From: Saprospiraceae bacterium
Lineage (GTDB): Bacteria > Bacteroidota > Bacteroidia > Chitinophagales > Saprospiraceae
Direction of reading: 5' to 3'
Assembly: GCA_029263015.1 (NCBI GenBank)
Contig: JAJCYI010000215.1
Span: 1 to 64,000, forward strand
DNA: 64,000 nt
Made by a program: the position numbers and the translations under genes. Below, piece after piece: positions 14,729 to 23,626 of this stretch (the stretch's first letter is position 1; each line of letters starts with the position of its first letter). Below the pieces are notes generated by a model. It did no database searches and had not been told where the DNA came from. It saw only the letters and a list, made by a program, of their open reading frames with translations.

Positions 14729-15963
14729 ACGGACATAACAAGCTTTGGGGAAATGATTTTTTCATAAGACCCGACCACGGACTCAATGACATATTGCACT
14801 TTGTCAGGATCAAGGCCATTATAAATCGGCAAAGATATTTCCCTTAAATAATTGTCATAGGTTTTTGGATAGTCATTGATGTCATATCCAAGGTTTTTAA
14901 ATAAGGTAAGCATGGCCATTGGGATGTAATGCACATTTACCCCAACCCCTTTTTTTGAAATTTCATTTATTATTTCATTCCGTTGTTGCTCCGTTATACC
15001 TTTGATGCGCAATGGGTACAAATGGTACGAAGATGTTTTTTCTGCATTATCAAATGGTGGCAAAATTGCCCATTCGTGTTTTGAAAAATATTGGTTGTAT
15101 TGTTCAAATATCTGTTTTCTTTCCGGCAATAGTTCCGACTTGTATTTCCTGATCTGTGCCAGCCCGATGGCCGCGCATATATCCGGCATGTTCACCTTTA
15201 AGCCTTGGGCGATGATATCATATCGCCAGCCGCCGACTTGGTTTTTTTCAAAGGCACTTTTGGTTTGGCCGTTCAAGGCAAACGCTTTTAAAAACTTGTA
15301 TTCCTCAGCCACCTTAAACGGTTCAGGCAAGTTTAAGCAAACCACGCCCCCTTCTCCAGTGGTGACATTTTTCACGGAATGAAAAGACATCACTGTTACA
15401 TCCGCCAGAACGCCTGAATTTTTATGTTGGTAAGTAGCTCCTATAGAATGGGCCGCATCTGCTAATAGTAGTGGCCTGCCAAGCTTTTCCTGTTCCCTGC
15501 TCTTGGGTTGAAACATGGCCTTTACCTCCTTGTCATTCAGCACTTCGTATATGGCATCGTAATCACAAGGCCAGCCACCAATGTCAACTGGAATGATTGC
15601 TTTTGTTTTTGGAGTGATGGCCGCTTTTATTTTTTTTGGATCAATATTGAAATCATCACCTACATCTACCATAACAACTTTGGCTCCGATATTCATGGCA
15701 CAGAGAGCTGTGGCAGAATAGGTATAGGAAGGGATGATTACTTCGTCCTCTGGGCCGACGCTAAACCAGCGAAGCATGAGCATGGCACCAGAAGTCCATG
15801 AATTGACACATATGGCGGCTTGGCAGCCGGTTAATTTTTTTACCTCTTTTTCCAATAACCCTACTTTGGGTCCTGATGTGAGCCAGCCGGTATTGGTCAG
15901 GCAATCGTTGACCTCTATAAGGACGTCATCGTCTATAAGGGGAAGGGCGAATGGGATTTGCAT
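14725..15963 (-). CDS. DegT/DnrJ/EryC1/StrS-family sugar aminotransferase
   Basis: A 412-residue PLP-dependent aminotransferase that adds an amino group to a keto-sugar nucleotide. The N-terminal signature IPFALPLIDDDVLIEVNDCL is typical. ADAAHSIGA contains the PLP-binding Asp, and SFHSVKNVTTGEGG contains the catalytic Lys near residue 205. Its stop overlaps the start of the following 4,6-dehydratase-like gene, so the two enzymes are very likely to work in series (keto-sugar, then 4-amino sugar), as PglF/PglE do. No acetyltransferase lies directly alongside, so a free amine, or one modified by the formyltransferase at 19828-20616, is possible. Confidence 0.92.
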   Translation of the reverse strand: MQIPFALPLIDDDVLIEVNDCLTNTGWLTSGPKVGLLEKEVKKLTGCQAAICVNSWTSGAMLMLRWFSVGPEDEVIIPSYTYSATALCAMNIGAKVVMVDVGDDFNIDPKKIKAAITPKTKAIIPVDIGGWPCDYDAIYEVLNDKEVKAMFQPKSREQEKLGRPLLLADAAHSIGATYQHKNSGVLADVTVMSFHSVKNVTTGEGGVVCLNLPEPFKVAEEYKFLKAFALNGQTKSAFEKNQVGGWRYDIIAQGLKVNMPDICAAIGLAQIRKYKSELLPERKQIFEQYNQYFSKHEWAILPPFDNAEKTSSYHLYPLRIKGITEQQRNEIINEISKKGVGVNVHYIPMAMLTLFKNLGYDINDYPKTYDNYLREISLPIYNGLDPDKVQYVIESVVGSYEKIISPKLVMSV

Positions 15964-16191
15964 GTTAAATCAGTTTTTATAAGTGGAATAACTTTGGTGA
16001 TTTAGTAACTTGAAAGTCGATAATTTACTATTCGTTTCGTACAAGTTAACAGTAGTAATTTCTCCTACCATAGCTTTTGCTCATCTGAAATATTACCCTT
16101 GTTGTTTTTTGATTTAACGGAAAGTTGTAATTTGAGGATGTAGTATTCGAGGCTTTTTCTAACTCCTTTCTCTATCACTAATGCAAATTTA

Positions 16192-17391
16192 TTAATAATC
16201 GTTGTTTATCGCTTGGTACAGTTCCAAATTTGATATGATTTTTTCGCTTATAGTATGGCCAACTATCTTTCTTGCCTTTTTATCTATATGGATTGTGGGT
16301 TTGTCATAGTAACCTTGTGATGATTTATCTTCTTTGATTGCATTTTCTAAAATCGTTGATAAATCATAAATTGCAACCTTAGAGTTGGTCTTTGCTTTAC
16401 AATTTTTCAAAATATTAAAAAACCGGTTTTCCAATTCTGAATACTTTGCATTTTTAACATTTAGCCTATTTTCAATTTCTTTCAATATTATTTCGTTTTC
16501 GGCTTCCATTCCACCAATTGCTGGAGCTGAAGGCAGAAAAAACAACATTACCTTTTCATCGTATTGATTCAGCCGGTTGAAAAAATACTCGACTCTTTTT
16601 TCCACTTCATTCAAATAATTTTCTCCCCATTTATCGTATAAATAGTATTGATTCAAAAATTGGGCGGCGGCTGCCCCTTGATATCCAAACCGATCGTCTC
16701 TCATTTTATTCAGACTAATGAAGTAATTGATCTGCTGAGATAGAGTAGGGTTCAGGACTTCGATGGAACTAAATGATGCAAGTACTTTTAATAACATGTT
16801 GTTTGGAATCATTGTGTTCAACGAATAATATATTCTTGAATCCCGAGGCCAACAATTATTGGTTAGCTCTGGTGGTCTTTGCATCAACCAATCAGGATTT
16901 TTCAAAATTGGCTCCCCTTTTAAATCAAAATCAATTCGTGGCCGATCATCGTTGCGCAGAATTTCCGCAAAGTCGTTGCCTGCATAGAATAAAAAAATTA
17001 AATAATCAATATCCTCTTGAGGTTTGATTAAGGTTTCATACGCTATTATTTCCTGAACAAATGAATATCTTGGAGTGCCTAATGAGAATACTTTTACCGC
17101 TTGTCCATTCTCTTCAAGGTAGTCTTTCAAAACTACAGATTGATGATACGAGCTATCTTTCGTTACAAATTGATGATGAGAATCTCCAATGACGGCAATA
17201 TTGATATGGTCTTTTGTTTCAACTGAATCACTAAAGATTTCAACTATCCGGTGACTAAAGCCATAAAACTCTTTCCCATCTTTTCTACATTTTAATTCCA
17301 CCAAATTTAGCTTAGTCAAAGCAAAGTCGAATGCGAGGATTAAAACTAAAAAAACCAGAATATTGATAACAATTAGTTTTAGTATTTTCAT
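16192..17391 (-). CDS. Membrane-anchored SGNH-hydrolase-like protein
   Basis: A 399-residue protein with one N-terminal hydrophobic segment (IVINILVFLVLILAFDFAL), acting as an anchor or uncleaved signal, and an SGNH/GDSL-like domain. AVIGDSHHQFV holds the nucleophile block (GDS), the oxyanion Gly and Asn appear in LGTPRYSF and FYAGNDF, and HIDKKARKIVGHTISEKI carries possible catalytic His residues near the C-terminus. The family includes O-acetylesterases and AlgX/AlgJ-like acetyl handlers of exopolysaccharides, so a periplasmic acyl-editing role fits the locus; that is inference. It is separated from both neighbours by about 150-230 bp of empty DNA and may be a separate acquisition. Confidence 0.7.
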   Translation of the reverse strand: MKILKLIVINILVFLVLILAFDFALTKLNLVELKCRKDGKEFYGFSHRIVEIFSDSVETKDHINIAVIGDSHHQFVTKDSSYHQSVVLKDYLEENGQAVKVFSLGTPRYSFVQEIIAYETLIKPQEDIDYLIFLFYAGNDFAEILRNDDRPRIDFDLKGEPILKNPDWLMQRPPELTNNCWPRDSRIYYSLNTMIPNNMLLKVLASFSSIEVLNPTLSQQINYFISLNKMRDDRFGYQGAAAAQFLNQYYLYDKWGENYLNEVEKRVEYFFNRLNQYDEKVMLFFLPSAPAIGGMEAENEIILKEIENRLNVKNAKYSELENRFFNILKNCKAKTNSKVAIYDLSTILENAIKEDKSSQGYYDKPTIHIDKKARKIVGHTISEKIISNLELYQAINNDY

Positions 17392-17538
17392 TTCTATAAA
17401 TAAGGTTTAAAAGACTTACTCCAGTAAAACTCCACTCAATATCACGAATCTCATCCGAGCAATGGATTTACTTGTGAGGTGATATTATCAAGACGGGGTT
17501 TAAATTATAGAGGCAATGATAAATAGAAAATGATGTAA

Positions 17539-18756
17539 TTAATTCTGAATAAATTGCCAGAAATCAGTGGCAATTTTTTCCCTATTAAAATAAGTTTGAA
17601 CATATTCAGATCCATTTTGTCCCATCACAGGAATTTGACTTCGGTCGTTAAATAATTTGCATACTGCGTCTGCCAATTCTTTATCATTTTCTGGTTCGAA
17701 GGCAATTCCTGCTTTACCATTTTTAATAAATAAATCTTTCGCCTCTCCATCAACTCCCAGCAGGATTGGTTTTTTCAGATAAAGTATCTCAAATATTTTT
17801 GAGGGGATGGCTCCTTTGAAAAGAGCGATTTTTCTAAGCGGAATTATAGAAACATCGGTAGAGTCAATAATACCAATGATTTCTGCTTTAGAAACTCCTG
17901 GAAAAAATGTAACATTAGTTAGATTCAATTCCTTTTTCAGCAAAAGCAACTTTTCCTTTTCAGGCCCTTCGCCAACTATTGCAAACTTGATATCTGGATA
18001 ATCTTTCAGGCGGTTTGCAGCATTTAGAATTACTTCAAGCCCTTGGGCATATCCCAATAGCCCTCCAAAATAAACAATAAACTGATTTTGAATATAACCT
18101 ACCTTTTCCCTCCATGGCTTGCCATTTAGAGAGGTATTCATATCATTTATATCTATCCCGTTCCTGAGCCAAAAGATCGGTTTGTTGGGAAACCGTTTTT
18201 TAATATCTGCAACAATTCCTTGCGTTTGCCCGGAAATAAAATCTGCGTTTTTATAAATCCATTCTTCTAGTTGGGTACTTAACTCTATTAATAATTTATT
18301 TGTCACAAGGCCCAGTTTGACAGCACTTTCAGGCCATAAATCCGATACATTGAAAACAAGTTTGGTTTTTTTCCACCACTTGAGCATGACAGCGGTAAAC
18401 CCTAAAAATAGGGGAGGGGATTCGCAGATAATTAGATCAAATTTGCCTGTTCTTAATATGCCAAAATACAGGGAAGAAAAAACGAATGAGAAATAATTCA
18501 ACAGCCTTGAAATCAACGATTTATTTTTACTAACATAAATATAGCTTCTATGTATTTGCATACCGTCCACTTTCTCTTTCATGTATCTTTTACCTTTATA
18601 GCCATCGAAGATTTCATATGCAGGATAATTTGGAAACCCCGTTAACACTTCGATTTTTGCTCCTTTTGATTGCAGTTGTTTGGCAAGCCCAGACAACCGG
18701 TTTTGAGGCGCACCTGTTTCTGGCGGGAAATATTGAGTCAGTATCAGTATCTTCAT
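17539..18756 (-). CDS. WbuB-like GT4 glycosyltransferase
   Basis: A 405-residue family 4 glycosyltransferase. The N-terminus LILTQYFPPETGAPQNRLSGLA and GFPNYPAYEIFDGYKG are characteristic of the WbuB/WcaI branch, whose best known members transfer N-acetyl-L-fucosamine. The donor domain includes YFGGLLGYAQGLEVIL, FAIVGEGPEKEKL and VSIIPLRKIALFKGAIPSKIFE. Its start overlaps the stop of the upstream UDP-GlcNAc 2-epimerase gene by 4 bp. In E. coli and Pseudomonas clusters a WbuB homologue and a 2-epimerase occur together for FucNAc synthesis, which supports an amino-sugar donor here. The 13514 and 23627 dehydratases could supply the 6-deoxy step. Confidence 0.88.
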   Translation of the reverse strand: MKILILTQYFPPETGAPQNRLSGLAKQLQSKGAKIEVLTGFPNYPAYEIFDGYKGKRYMKEKVDGMQIHRSYIYVSKNKSLISRLLNYFSFVFSSLYFGILRTGKFDLIICESPPLFLGFTAVMLKWWKKTKLVFNVSDLWPESAVKLGLVTNKLLIELSTQLEEWIYKNADFISGQTQGIVADIKKRFPNKPIFWLRNGIDINDMNTSLNGKPWREKVGYIQNQFIVYFGGLLGYAQGLEVILNAANRLKDYPDIKFAIVGEGPEKEKLLLLKKELNLTNVTFFPGVSKAEIIGIIDSTDVSIIPLRKIALFKGAIPSKIFEILYLKKPILLGVDGEAKDLFIKNGKAGIAFEPENDKELADAVCKLFNDRSQIPVMGQNGSEYVQTYFNREKIATDFWQFIQN

Positions 18757-19835
18757 TTTAATTTCAAGAGTGCTTCAATTATTCTACTTGAAGCATTTCC
18801 TCCACCATAAAAGTCATGTTCTTTTATAAAATTTTTCGAACTAAAATGGTTAACCGCATCCATAATCTCATTGCTGTCAGAGCCAGTTAAAGTATTGTAT
18901 CCATGATTCACGAGTTCTTTCCATTCTGTTTGCTCCCGTATGGTGACACAAAATTTATCAAAAATAAATGCCTCCTTTTGCAAGCCTCCACTATCAGTCA
19001 TGACAAGCTTTGATTTTTTTATCAAATTTATCATGTCTAAATAACCAACAGGGTCGATAATGGTGGCCTGAATTGATAAACCAAATTCGTCTATTTTTTT
19101 GCGGGTGCGTGGGTGCAGCGGAAGCACAACCTGCATTTTGGATTGAAGGCAGTTTATTGATTTAACGATGTCAGTTAACTTCTTCTGGTTATCTGTGTTT
19201 TCAGCACGATGTATTGTACATAAAATGTAACTATTTAAACCCAAGCCTAATTTAGTGAGAATAGGAGATTTTTTTTCCGCAACCTCTGCGTAATATCGTG
19301 CAGCATCTTCCATGACATCGCCGCAATTAAATATGTTGCAATCGAAATTTCGGAACCCTTCTTTTTCAAGATTCTCAATAGCAAGTTCAGTTGGACAAAA
19401 TAAAACATTGCTGATTCGGTCAGTCAGAATACGGTTAATTTCCTCCGGCATTTCCATATTGAAACTTCGGAGACCCGCCTCAACATGCACAACTTTGACA
19501 TGTAATTTGCTGGCGGCTAATGCCCCGGCAAGTGTAGAATTGGTATCGCCATAGACCAAAACATAATCAGGTTCTTCCTTGATAATTACTTGCTCAATAG
19601 CTTCCAACATTCTGCCAGTCATTGCACCATGGGAGAGGCTGTTGATTTCCAAATGATAATCAGGTTTTGGTATCTGCATTTCTTCAAAAAACACGCTGGA
19701 CATATTTTTATCGAAATGTTGACCCGTATGGACAATTACCTCTTTAATAATTCCCCGATTTATAATAGCCCTCGATACAGCAGCAGCTTTAATAAATTGT
19801 GGACGTGCGCCAACGATTGTTATAATCTTAATCAA
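18753..19835 (-). CDS. wecB: UDP-N-acetylglucosamine 2-epimerase (non-hydrolysing)
   Basis: A 360-residue 2-epimerase that interconverts UDP-GlcNAc and UDP-ManNAc, or a 6-deoxy or 2,3-diacetamido analogue in WbpI-like members. Visible motifs are VGARPQFIKAAAVSR at the N-terminus, HTGQHFDKNMSSVFF, VYGDTNSTLAGALAA, VEAGLRSFNMEMPEEINR and LCTIHRAENTDN, all standard for the family, with the conserved active-site Glu and His residues present. Overlaps of 4 and 8 bp with its neighbours mark a tightly coupled operon. It could also serve the WbpB/D/E pathway at 54.8-59.3 kb as the WbpI step, though it is distant from it. Confidence 0.93.
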   Translation of the reverse strand: MIKIITIVGARPQFIKAAAVSRAIINRGIIKEVIVHTGQHFDKNMSSVFFEEMQIPKPDYHLEINSLSHGAMTGRMLEAIEQVIIKEEPDYVLVYGDTNSTLAGALAASKLHVKVVHVEAGLRSFNMEMPEEINRILTDRISNVLFCPTELAIENLEKEGFRNFDCNIFNCGDVMEDAARYYAEVAEKKSPILTKLGLGLNSYILCTIHRAENTDNQKKLTDIVKSINCLQSKMQVVLPLHPRTRKKIDEFGLSIQATIIDPVGYLDMINLIKKSKLVMTDSGGLQKEAFIFDKFCVTIREQTEWKELVNHGYNTLTGSDSNEIMDAVNHFSSKNFIKEHDFYGGGNASSRIIEALLKLK

Positions 19836-20616
19836 TAGGTATGTTTTTTAATTTTCTCTTCAATTTCCGGTATTCAAGAATACCCATCGACCTGAATAGC
19901 CGCCCTTCATTCTTTTTTTGAGAAGTATAATTGTTTTTATTGTTCGCAATTTTATCTATTGCTTTTAACATCGCCTTACCAGCCAATGCTTCAACTTTTG
20001 CTTCATAAACGCTAATATCATCGAATTTACCGGTTTTACTTAAATACTCTTTATGAATAATAGGCCCACTGTCTATTCCTTCATCAACTTTGAAAACAGT
20101 AACTCCAAGAGGGACATCGTTTAAAATGGAATGGGCAACAACATCTATCCCTTTAGCTTCAGGCAATATGCCTGGGTGTGCATTTAATACTCCTAAACGA
20201 GGTATTTCTAAAAATGATTTTTTTACTATAGGAGCCCCCCCCAGTATGATAAAATCTGGTTGAAAAGACCTGAGTTTCTCCCTGGATTCTTTTGAGTTTA
20301 TTTTATCAAAATATATAATTTCTATATTATGCTCTCTCACCAAATCAAAAATTGATTTATGGGACGAGTCACTTTCTTTTAGCGTTTCAGCTTTTACATC
20401 TTTCAATTTTGTCATACGGTGAAAAATTCTCCATACCAAATTAAAAAACCCTTTTTGACGTAAATATCTTTTAATCGAATTTTTCCTAATCCTTTTATTG
20501 TAATCACTGCTGCCAAAAAAGATAGCTTTTGGAATCTGCCTTTGTTTTATCAATTCGTGCAATACTATTCTACCGTGAGAATTGTCATAGGCAACGACGA
20601 AAATGATGTTCAACAT
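19828..20616 (-). CDS. Formyltransferase-family protein, probable sugar N-formyltransferase
   Basis: A 262-residue protein with the formyltransferase catalytic core: the segment LGVLNAHPGILPEAKG contains the His and the Pro-Gly loop, the Asn (N) precedes it by one residue, and VFKVDEGIDSGPIIH holds the catalytic Asp region. The fold is that of methionyl-tRNA formyltransferase, but the N-terminal segment (FVVAYDNSHGRIVLHELIKQ) differs and no tRNA-binding domain is evident. In polysaccharide loci, relatives formylate the amine of a 3- or 4-amino-6-deoxy sugar nucleotide with N10-formyl-THF. It sits between the 2-epimerase and a deacetylase in one coupled operon, which supports amine modification of a sugar. 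Confidence 0.75.
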   Translation of the reverse strand: MLNIIFVVAYDNSHGRIVLHELIKQRQIPKAIFFGSSDYNKRIRKNSIKRYLRQKGFFNLVWRIFHRMTKLKDVKAETLKESDSSHKSIFDLVREHNIEIIYFDKINSKESREKLRSFQPDFIILGGAPIVKKSFLEIPRLGVLNAHPGILPEAKGIDVVAHSILNDVPLGVTVFKVDEGIDSGPIIHKEYLSKTGKFDDISVYEAKVEALAGKAMLKAIDKIANNKNNYTSQKKNEGRLFRSMGILEYRKLKRKLKNIPID

Positions 20617-20617
20617 G

Positions 20618-22000
20618 CTAATTTTCTAAAATTAATCGATGGTTATGATAATTACCTAGTACTCCATCAAAAATTTCCCGGGGGAGTAAATAGTCTACAT
20701 CAAAATTAGTATTTAAATACTTCAATAATTTAAAATAGAATTTTCCATAGCCGGGATAAATGAGGGTATCTTCAAAAGTTCGTTCATGCCAATCGAGCAC
20801 TAACACACCATCTTTTTCAAAAACTTCTTTAATAATCCTTTCAATGGCTTGTAAACGACACTCATCAGTTGGATAATTGGCATATTGAAAAAGATGCCCA
20901 TCCATGATTGTGCTTGGGATAACCACGTGATCTAAAGTATTTTCTTGGCCAAACCAAGTTTTGAACGGACGACAAGTAGCTAACCTGAAACCAGGTGAAT
21001 CTTTCCATGCAATAGAAAGGTCATATTTTAATCCTGAATTAGCCTGTTTTCTGAATGTTTCAAATGGGTCGGCCCAATTCAACTCCCAATAGTGATGACG
21101 TATACCTAATGCTGGTATTCCTCTTTTATTGAATTTAAGCCTGCTGTTCAAAAAAGCTTGTTCCTCCTTTTTATAATAGATACCTGGATGGATACCAACT
21201 TCTCCACCATTTTTTTCTATTTCATTAAGAATGTTCCATTTGGACGAATTATCAATATGGTAAGGTGGATCGTTAAAATGGTTTTTATATATATTTTTTC
21301 CTGGATAAAAGAAAAAGGTTGAACAGGCATTTAATTTCTTTTCTTGTTCAAGCCATTCGATAAATCTCCAAAATGGTCCTTTATCCTTTCTGATTTTACT
21401 TTTTATTCCATGCACAACTTGCCACCAATATTTCAGGTTCCTGAATCTTATCAATTTAAAAAAGGATTTGGAGATTTCATAAAAATGATAAATTTCCGGG
21501 CCGTCAACATCATGTGTCAAACATATTTTCAATATATTTTGTGGAACGTTTTTTTTACCAATTAATTTCTCGATAAAGGTATCCACCCATTGATCCACCA
21601 AAGCAAGGCCTTTGAACGATTGCCTTTCTTTTGTCAGATCTGTTGTCAAAAAAGATGTAAATCCGTTTGAGTTATTCTTGTTTTTTCTCTGTTGTTCATC
21701 GAATAAAATAAAAATTCTATAAATGGCTCCAATTGGGTCAAAATATTTGGATGCTATGCCATACGGCATCCACTTATTATCAACCAATTCAAATTTAATG
21801 TTCTTGTCATAATATAGTTCACTGTAAAATATAAATGATGATTCGTTGCATTGTTCATATCCATAGTAGTAATCTGGTGTTTTACCAGTTAAAATAATTT
21901 TGATTTTACCTGTTTGAGCAATAAAATCAAGCACCCCCAAAAATCGGTCATAATTTATTATTTTACGAAAATCAGGATTTATTTTTATTTTTACAGTCAT
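20618..22000 (-). CDS. Polysaccharide-deacetylase-like (NodB homology) protein
   Basis: A 460-residue protein with a NodB-type deacetylase core in its middle. KICLTHDVDGPEI supplies the His-Asp-x-Asp metal motif (about residue 165), GGEVGIHPGIYY the second block with metal His, and GIRHHYW the third. The last block is VLVLDWHERTF. The N-terminal 150 residues are unassigned. No signal peptide is seen, so it may act in the cytoplasm on a nucleotide or lipid-linked sugar rather than on exported polymer. The gene lies 1 bp from the formyltransferase gene, which suggests deacetylation followed by N-formylation. Function is inferred from motifs and context. Confidence 0.75.
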   Translation of the reverse strand: MTVKIKINPDFRKIINYDRFLGVLDFIAQTGKIKIILTGKTPDYYYGYEQCNESSFIFYSELYYDKNIKFELVDNKWMPYGIASKYFDPIGAIYRIFILFDEQQRKNKNNSNGFTSFLTTDLTKERQSFKGLALVDQWVDTFIEKLIGKKNVPQNILKICLTHDVDGPEIYHFYEISKSFFKLIRFRNLKYWWQVVHGIKSKIRKDKGPFWRFIEWLEQEKKLNACSTFFFYPGKNIYKNHFNDPPYHIDNSSKWNILNEIEKNGGEVGIHPGIYYKKEEQAFLNSRLKFNKRGIPALGIRHHYWELNWADPFETFRKQANSGLKYDLSIAWKDSPGFRLATCRPFKTWFGQENTLDHVVIPSTIMDGHLFQYANYPTDECRLQAIERIIKEVFEKDGVLVLDWHERTFEDTLIYPGYGKFYFKLLKYLNTNFDVDYLLPREIFDGVLGNYHNHRLILEN

Positions 22001-22007
22001 TGTTTCA

Positions 22008-23396
22008 CTACAATCTACTTACAACAGCTTTAAACTTGCCATTAGGACCTCTTGGGATTTTTGAAACCTGAATAATGTTTAACTTTATTTTACCCAACTG
22101 AGATTCCATTCGATCTTCTATTAATTTCAAATGTTTATCATTTATCTTTTCGGTTGCCGAAATTAGGATTTCAAAATCTTCCAAATCATTTTGAATTACT
22201 TGGGCTTCTACGATTCCAGGGATGTTAATAAAAATTCCGTGGAATCGGACCATCTTTCTGCCATCTTTTCCAATTACAATATCTTCTATACGCCCTCCTA
22301 TTTCTTTCACGGTTTGCATTTCTCTTCCACATCGGCATTTATTATCACTTACAATTGCAGTATCGCCAATACGATAGCGAATTAAAGGCTGATCAAAATT
22401 AATTATACTCGTACATACAATATTAGCTAATTCGTCATTTAGAGCAGATTGGTTATCATCATTTAAGAATTCCAAAATGCCTATATCAGGACTTACATGA
22501 TACGATCCAAATTCACATTCAGATATTTGACCACAGGCTTCAACACTGCTCCAGGTGTCAAAACTTTTACAACCATATGCTTTTTGAAATGTTTTCCGCA
22601 TTTCATTAGTCATCTTTTCACTAGACATTATAACAGCTTTTAATTGAGGTATATCACGAATAGCGTATTCAATTAAAAACTTAGCTACAAAATAATTACT
22701 CATAGCATATCCCATCATATAATCCACTTGATGATTTATTATCCCCTCTAAATAGCTATCTATATTTTTTGGGTTTATATGGTAAGCTGAAAAATATACC
22801 TGTTTCTCAAAAATATTCCATCTATAAAATGGCGCCTTTCCATGACCTTCTTGTATAATCCTTCTACCTCCAATCATACCACGAGTATCATTTTTACTTA
22901 CTCCAGCCCAATTTTTCACTCTAGCTTCATACCCTGCGGTCCATTTTTGATGCATGGGTTTTGAATATAACGTATTTACCGGGGTTCCTGTACTCCCGCT
23001 GCTTGCGAAAAAGTTACCTCCAATTTCACACTTGCTCGATATAAGCTTGGAGTTTCCAAATTCCCTAAGATCTTTTTTTTCAAGAAAAGGCAAATGCTTT
23101 AAATCATTTAACTCGAAGCGCTCGAAATCTACTAATTTAAAACCCGACTCAGAATACTTTTTGTTATAAAAAGGAACCGTTAAGAAAGCATGTCTTATCA
23201 ATTTTCGTAATTCAACCGTTTGGTAGTCACGCCATTGTTGGGCAGAATACTCTTCCCGTTCTTTGAATTTTTTTAGCTCGCTATTATAAATGCCTCCAAA
23301 TCGCCTCTTTTGCCAAAAAAGACCATAGGCTGATATGCCAATGTTTTGTATCCCAACTGGAAGGTGAGGGTAAATTTTGTCTATTATTGCAGGCAT
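22008..23396 (-). CDS. CapK / phenylacetate-CoA ligase-like AMP-binding protein
   Basis: A 462-residue member of the CapK-like adenylate-forming family (PaaK relatives), frequent in capsule loci. The phosphate-binding loop is FFASSGSTGTPV (about residue 130), followed by SVEACGQ (adenine region) and IRYRIGDTAIV with the conserved Arg/Asp. CRCGREM may be a small Cys cluster like those in PaaK. The family activates a carboxylic acid as an acyl-AMP; in capsule clusters the acid and acceptor are usually unknown, possibly an amino acid or acyl group joined to an amino sugar. It opens the coupled sub-operon 23396-17539. A 20-bp palindrome sits 10 bp upstream of the start. Confidence 0.8.
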   Translation of the reverse strand: MPAIIDKIYPHLPVGIQNIGISAYGLFWQKRRFGGIYNSELKKFKEREEYSAQQWRDYQTVELRKLIRHAFLTVPFYNKKYSESGFKLVDFERFELNDLKHLPFLEKKDLREFGNSKLISSKCEIGGNFFASSGSTGTPVNTLYSKPMHQKWTAGYEARVKNWAGVSKNDTRGMIGGRRIIQEGHGKAPFYRWNIFEKQVYFSAYHINPKNIDSYLEGIINHQVDYMMGYAMSNYFVAKFLIEYAIRDIPQLKAVIMSSEKMTNEMRKTFQKAYGCKSFDTWSSVEACGQISECEFGSYHVSPDIGILEFLNDDNQSALNDELANIVCTSIINFDQPLIRYRIGDTAIVSDNKCRCGREMQTVKEIGGRIEDIVIGKDGRKMVRFHGIFINIPGIVEAQVIQNDLEDFEILISATEKINDKHLKLIEDRMESQLGKIKLNIIQVSKIPRGPNGKFKAVVSRL

Positions 23397-23405
23397 TATT
23401 AATAA

Positions 23406-23425
23406 ATGCCAATAATTATTGGCAT
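23406..23425. promoter_or_regulatory. 20-bp perfect palindrome ahead of the CapK-like gene
   Basis: ATGCCAATAATTATTGGCAT is self-complementary without mismatch and lies 10-29 bp upstream of the start codon at 23396. It could be an operator, or a hairpin in the mRNA leader that hides the start. There is no direct evidence of function. Confidence 0.5.
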
Positions 23426-23626
23426 ATTGAGGTTTTTATGGAAAAAAATATTAGGATAAATAAAAATCCTATATTCTTACAAAGCATAATCCCTATTTAA
23501 TCTTATTGATAGCATGTGTTTGTCAAAACTCCTCTTAAAATATTCTAAGGAAATTACTCGGTAAAGTAGGCGAAGCTACTAATTTGAAATTATTGCATTA
23601 TTTATTAATAATAAATACAATCGTAT

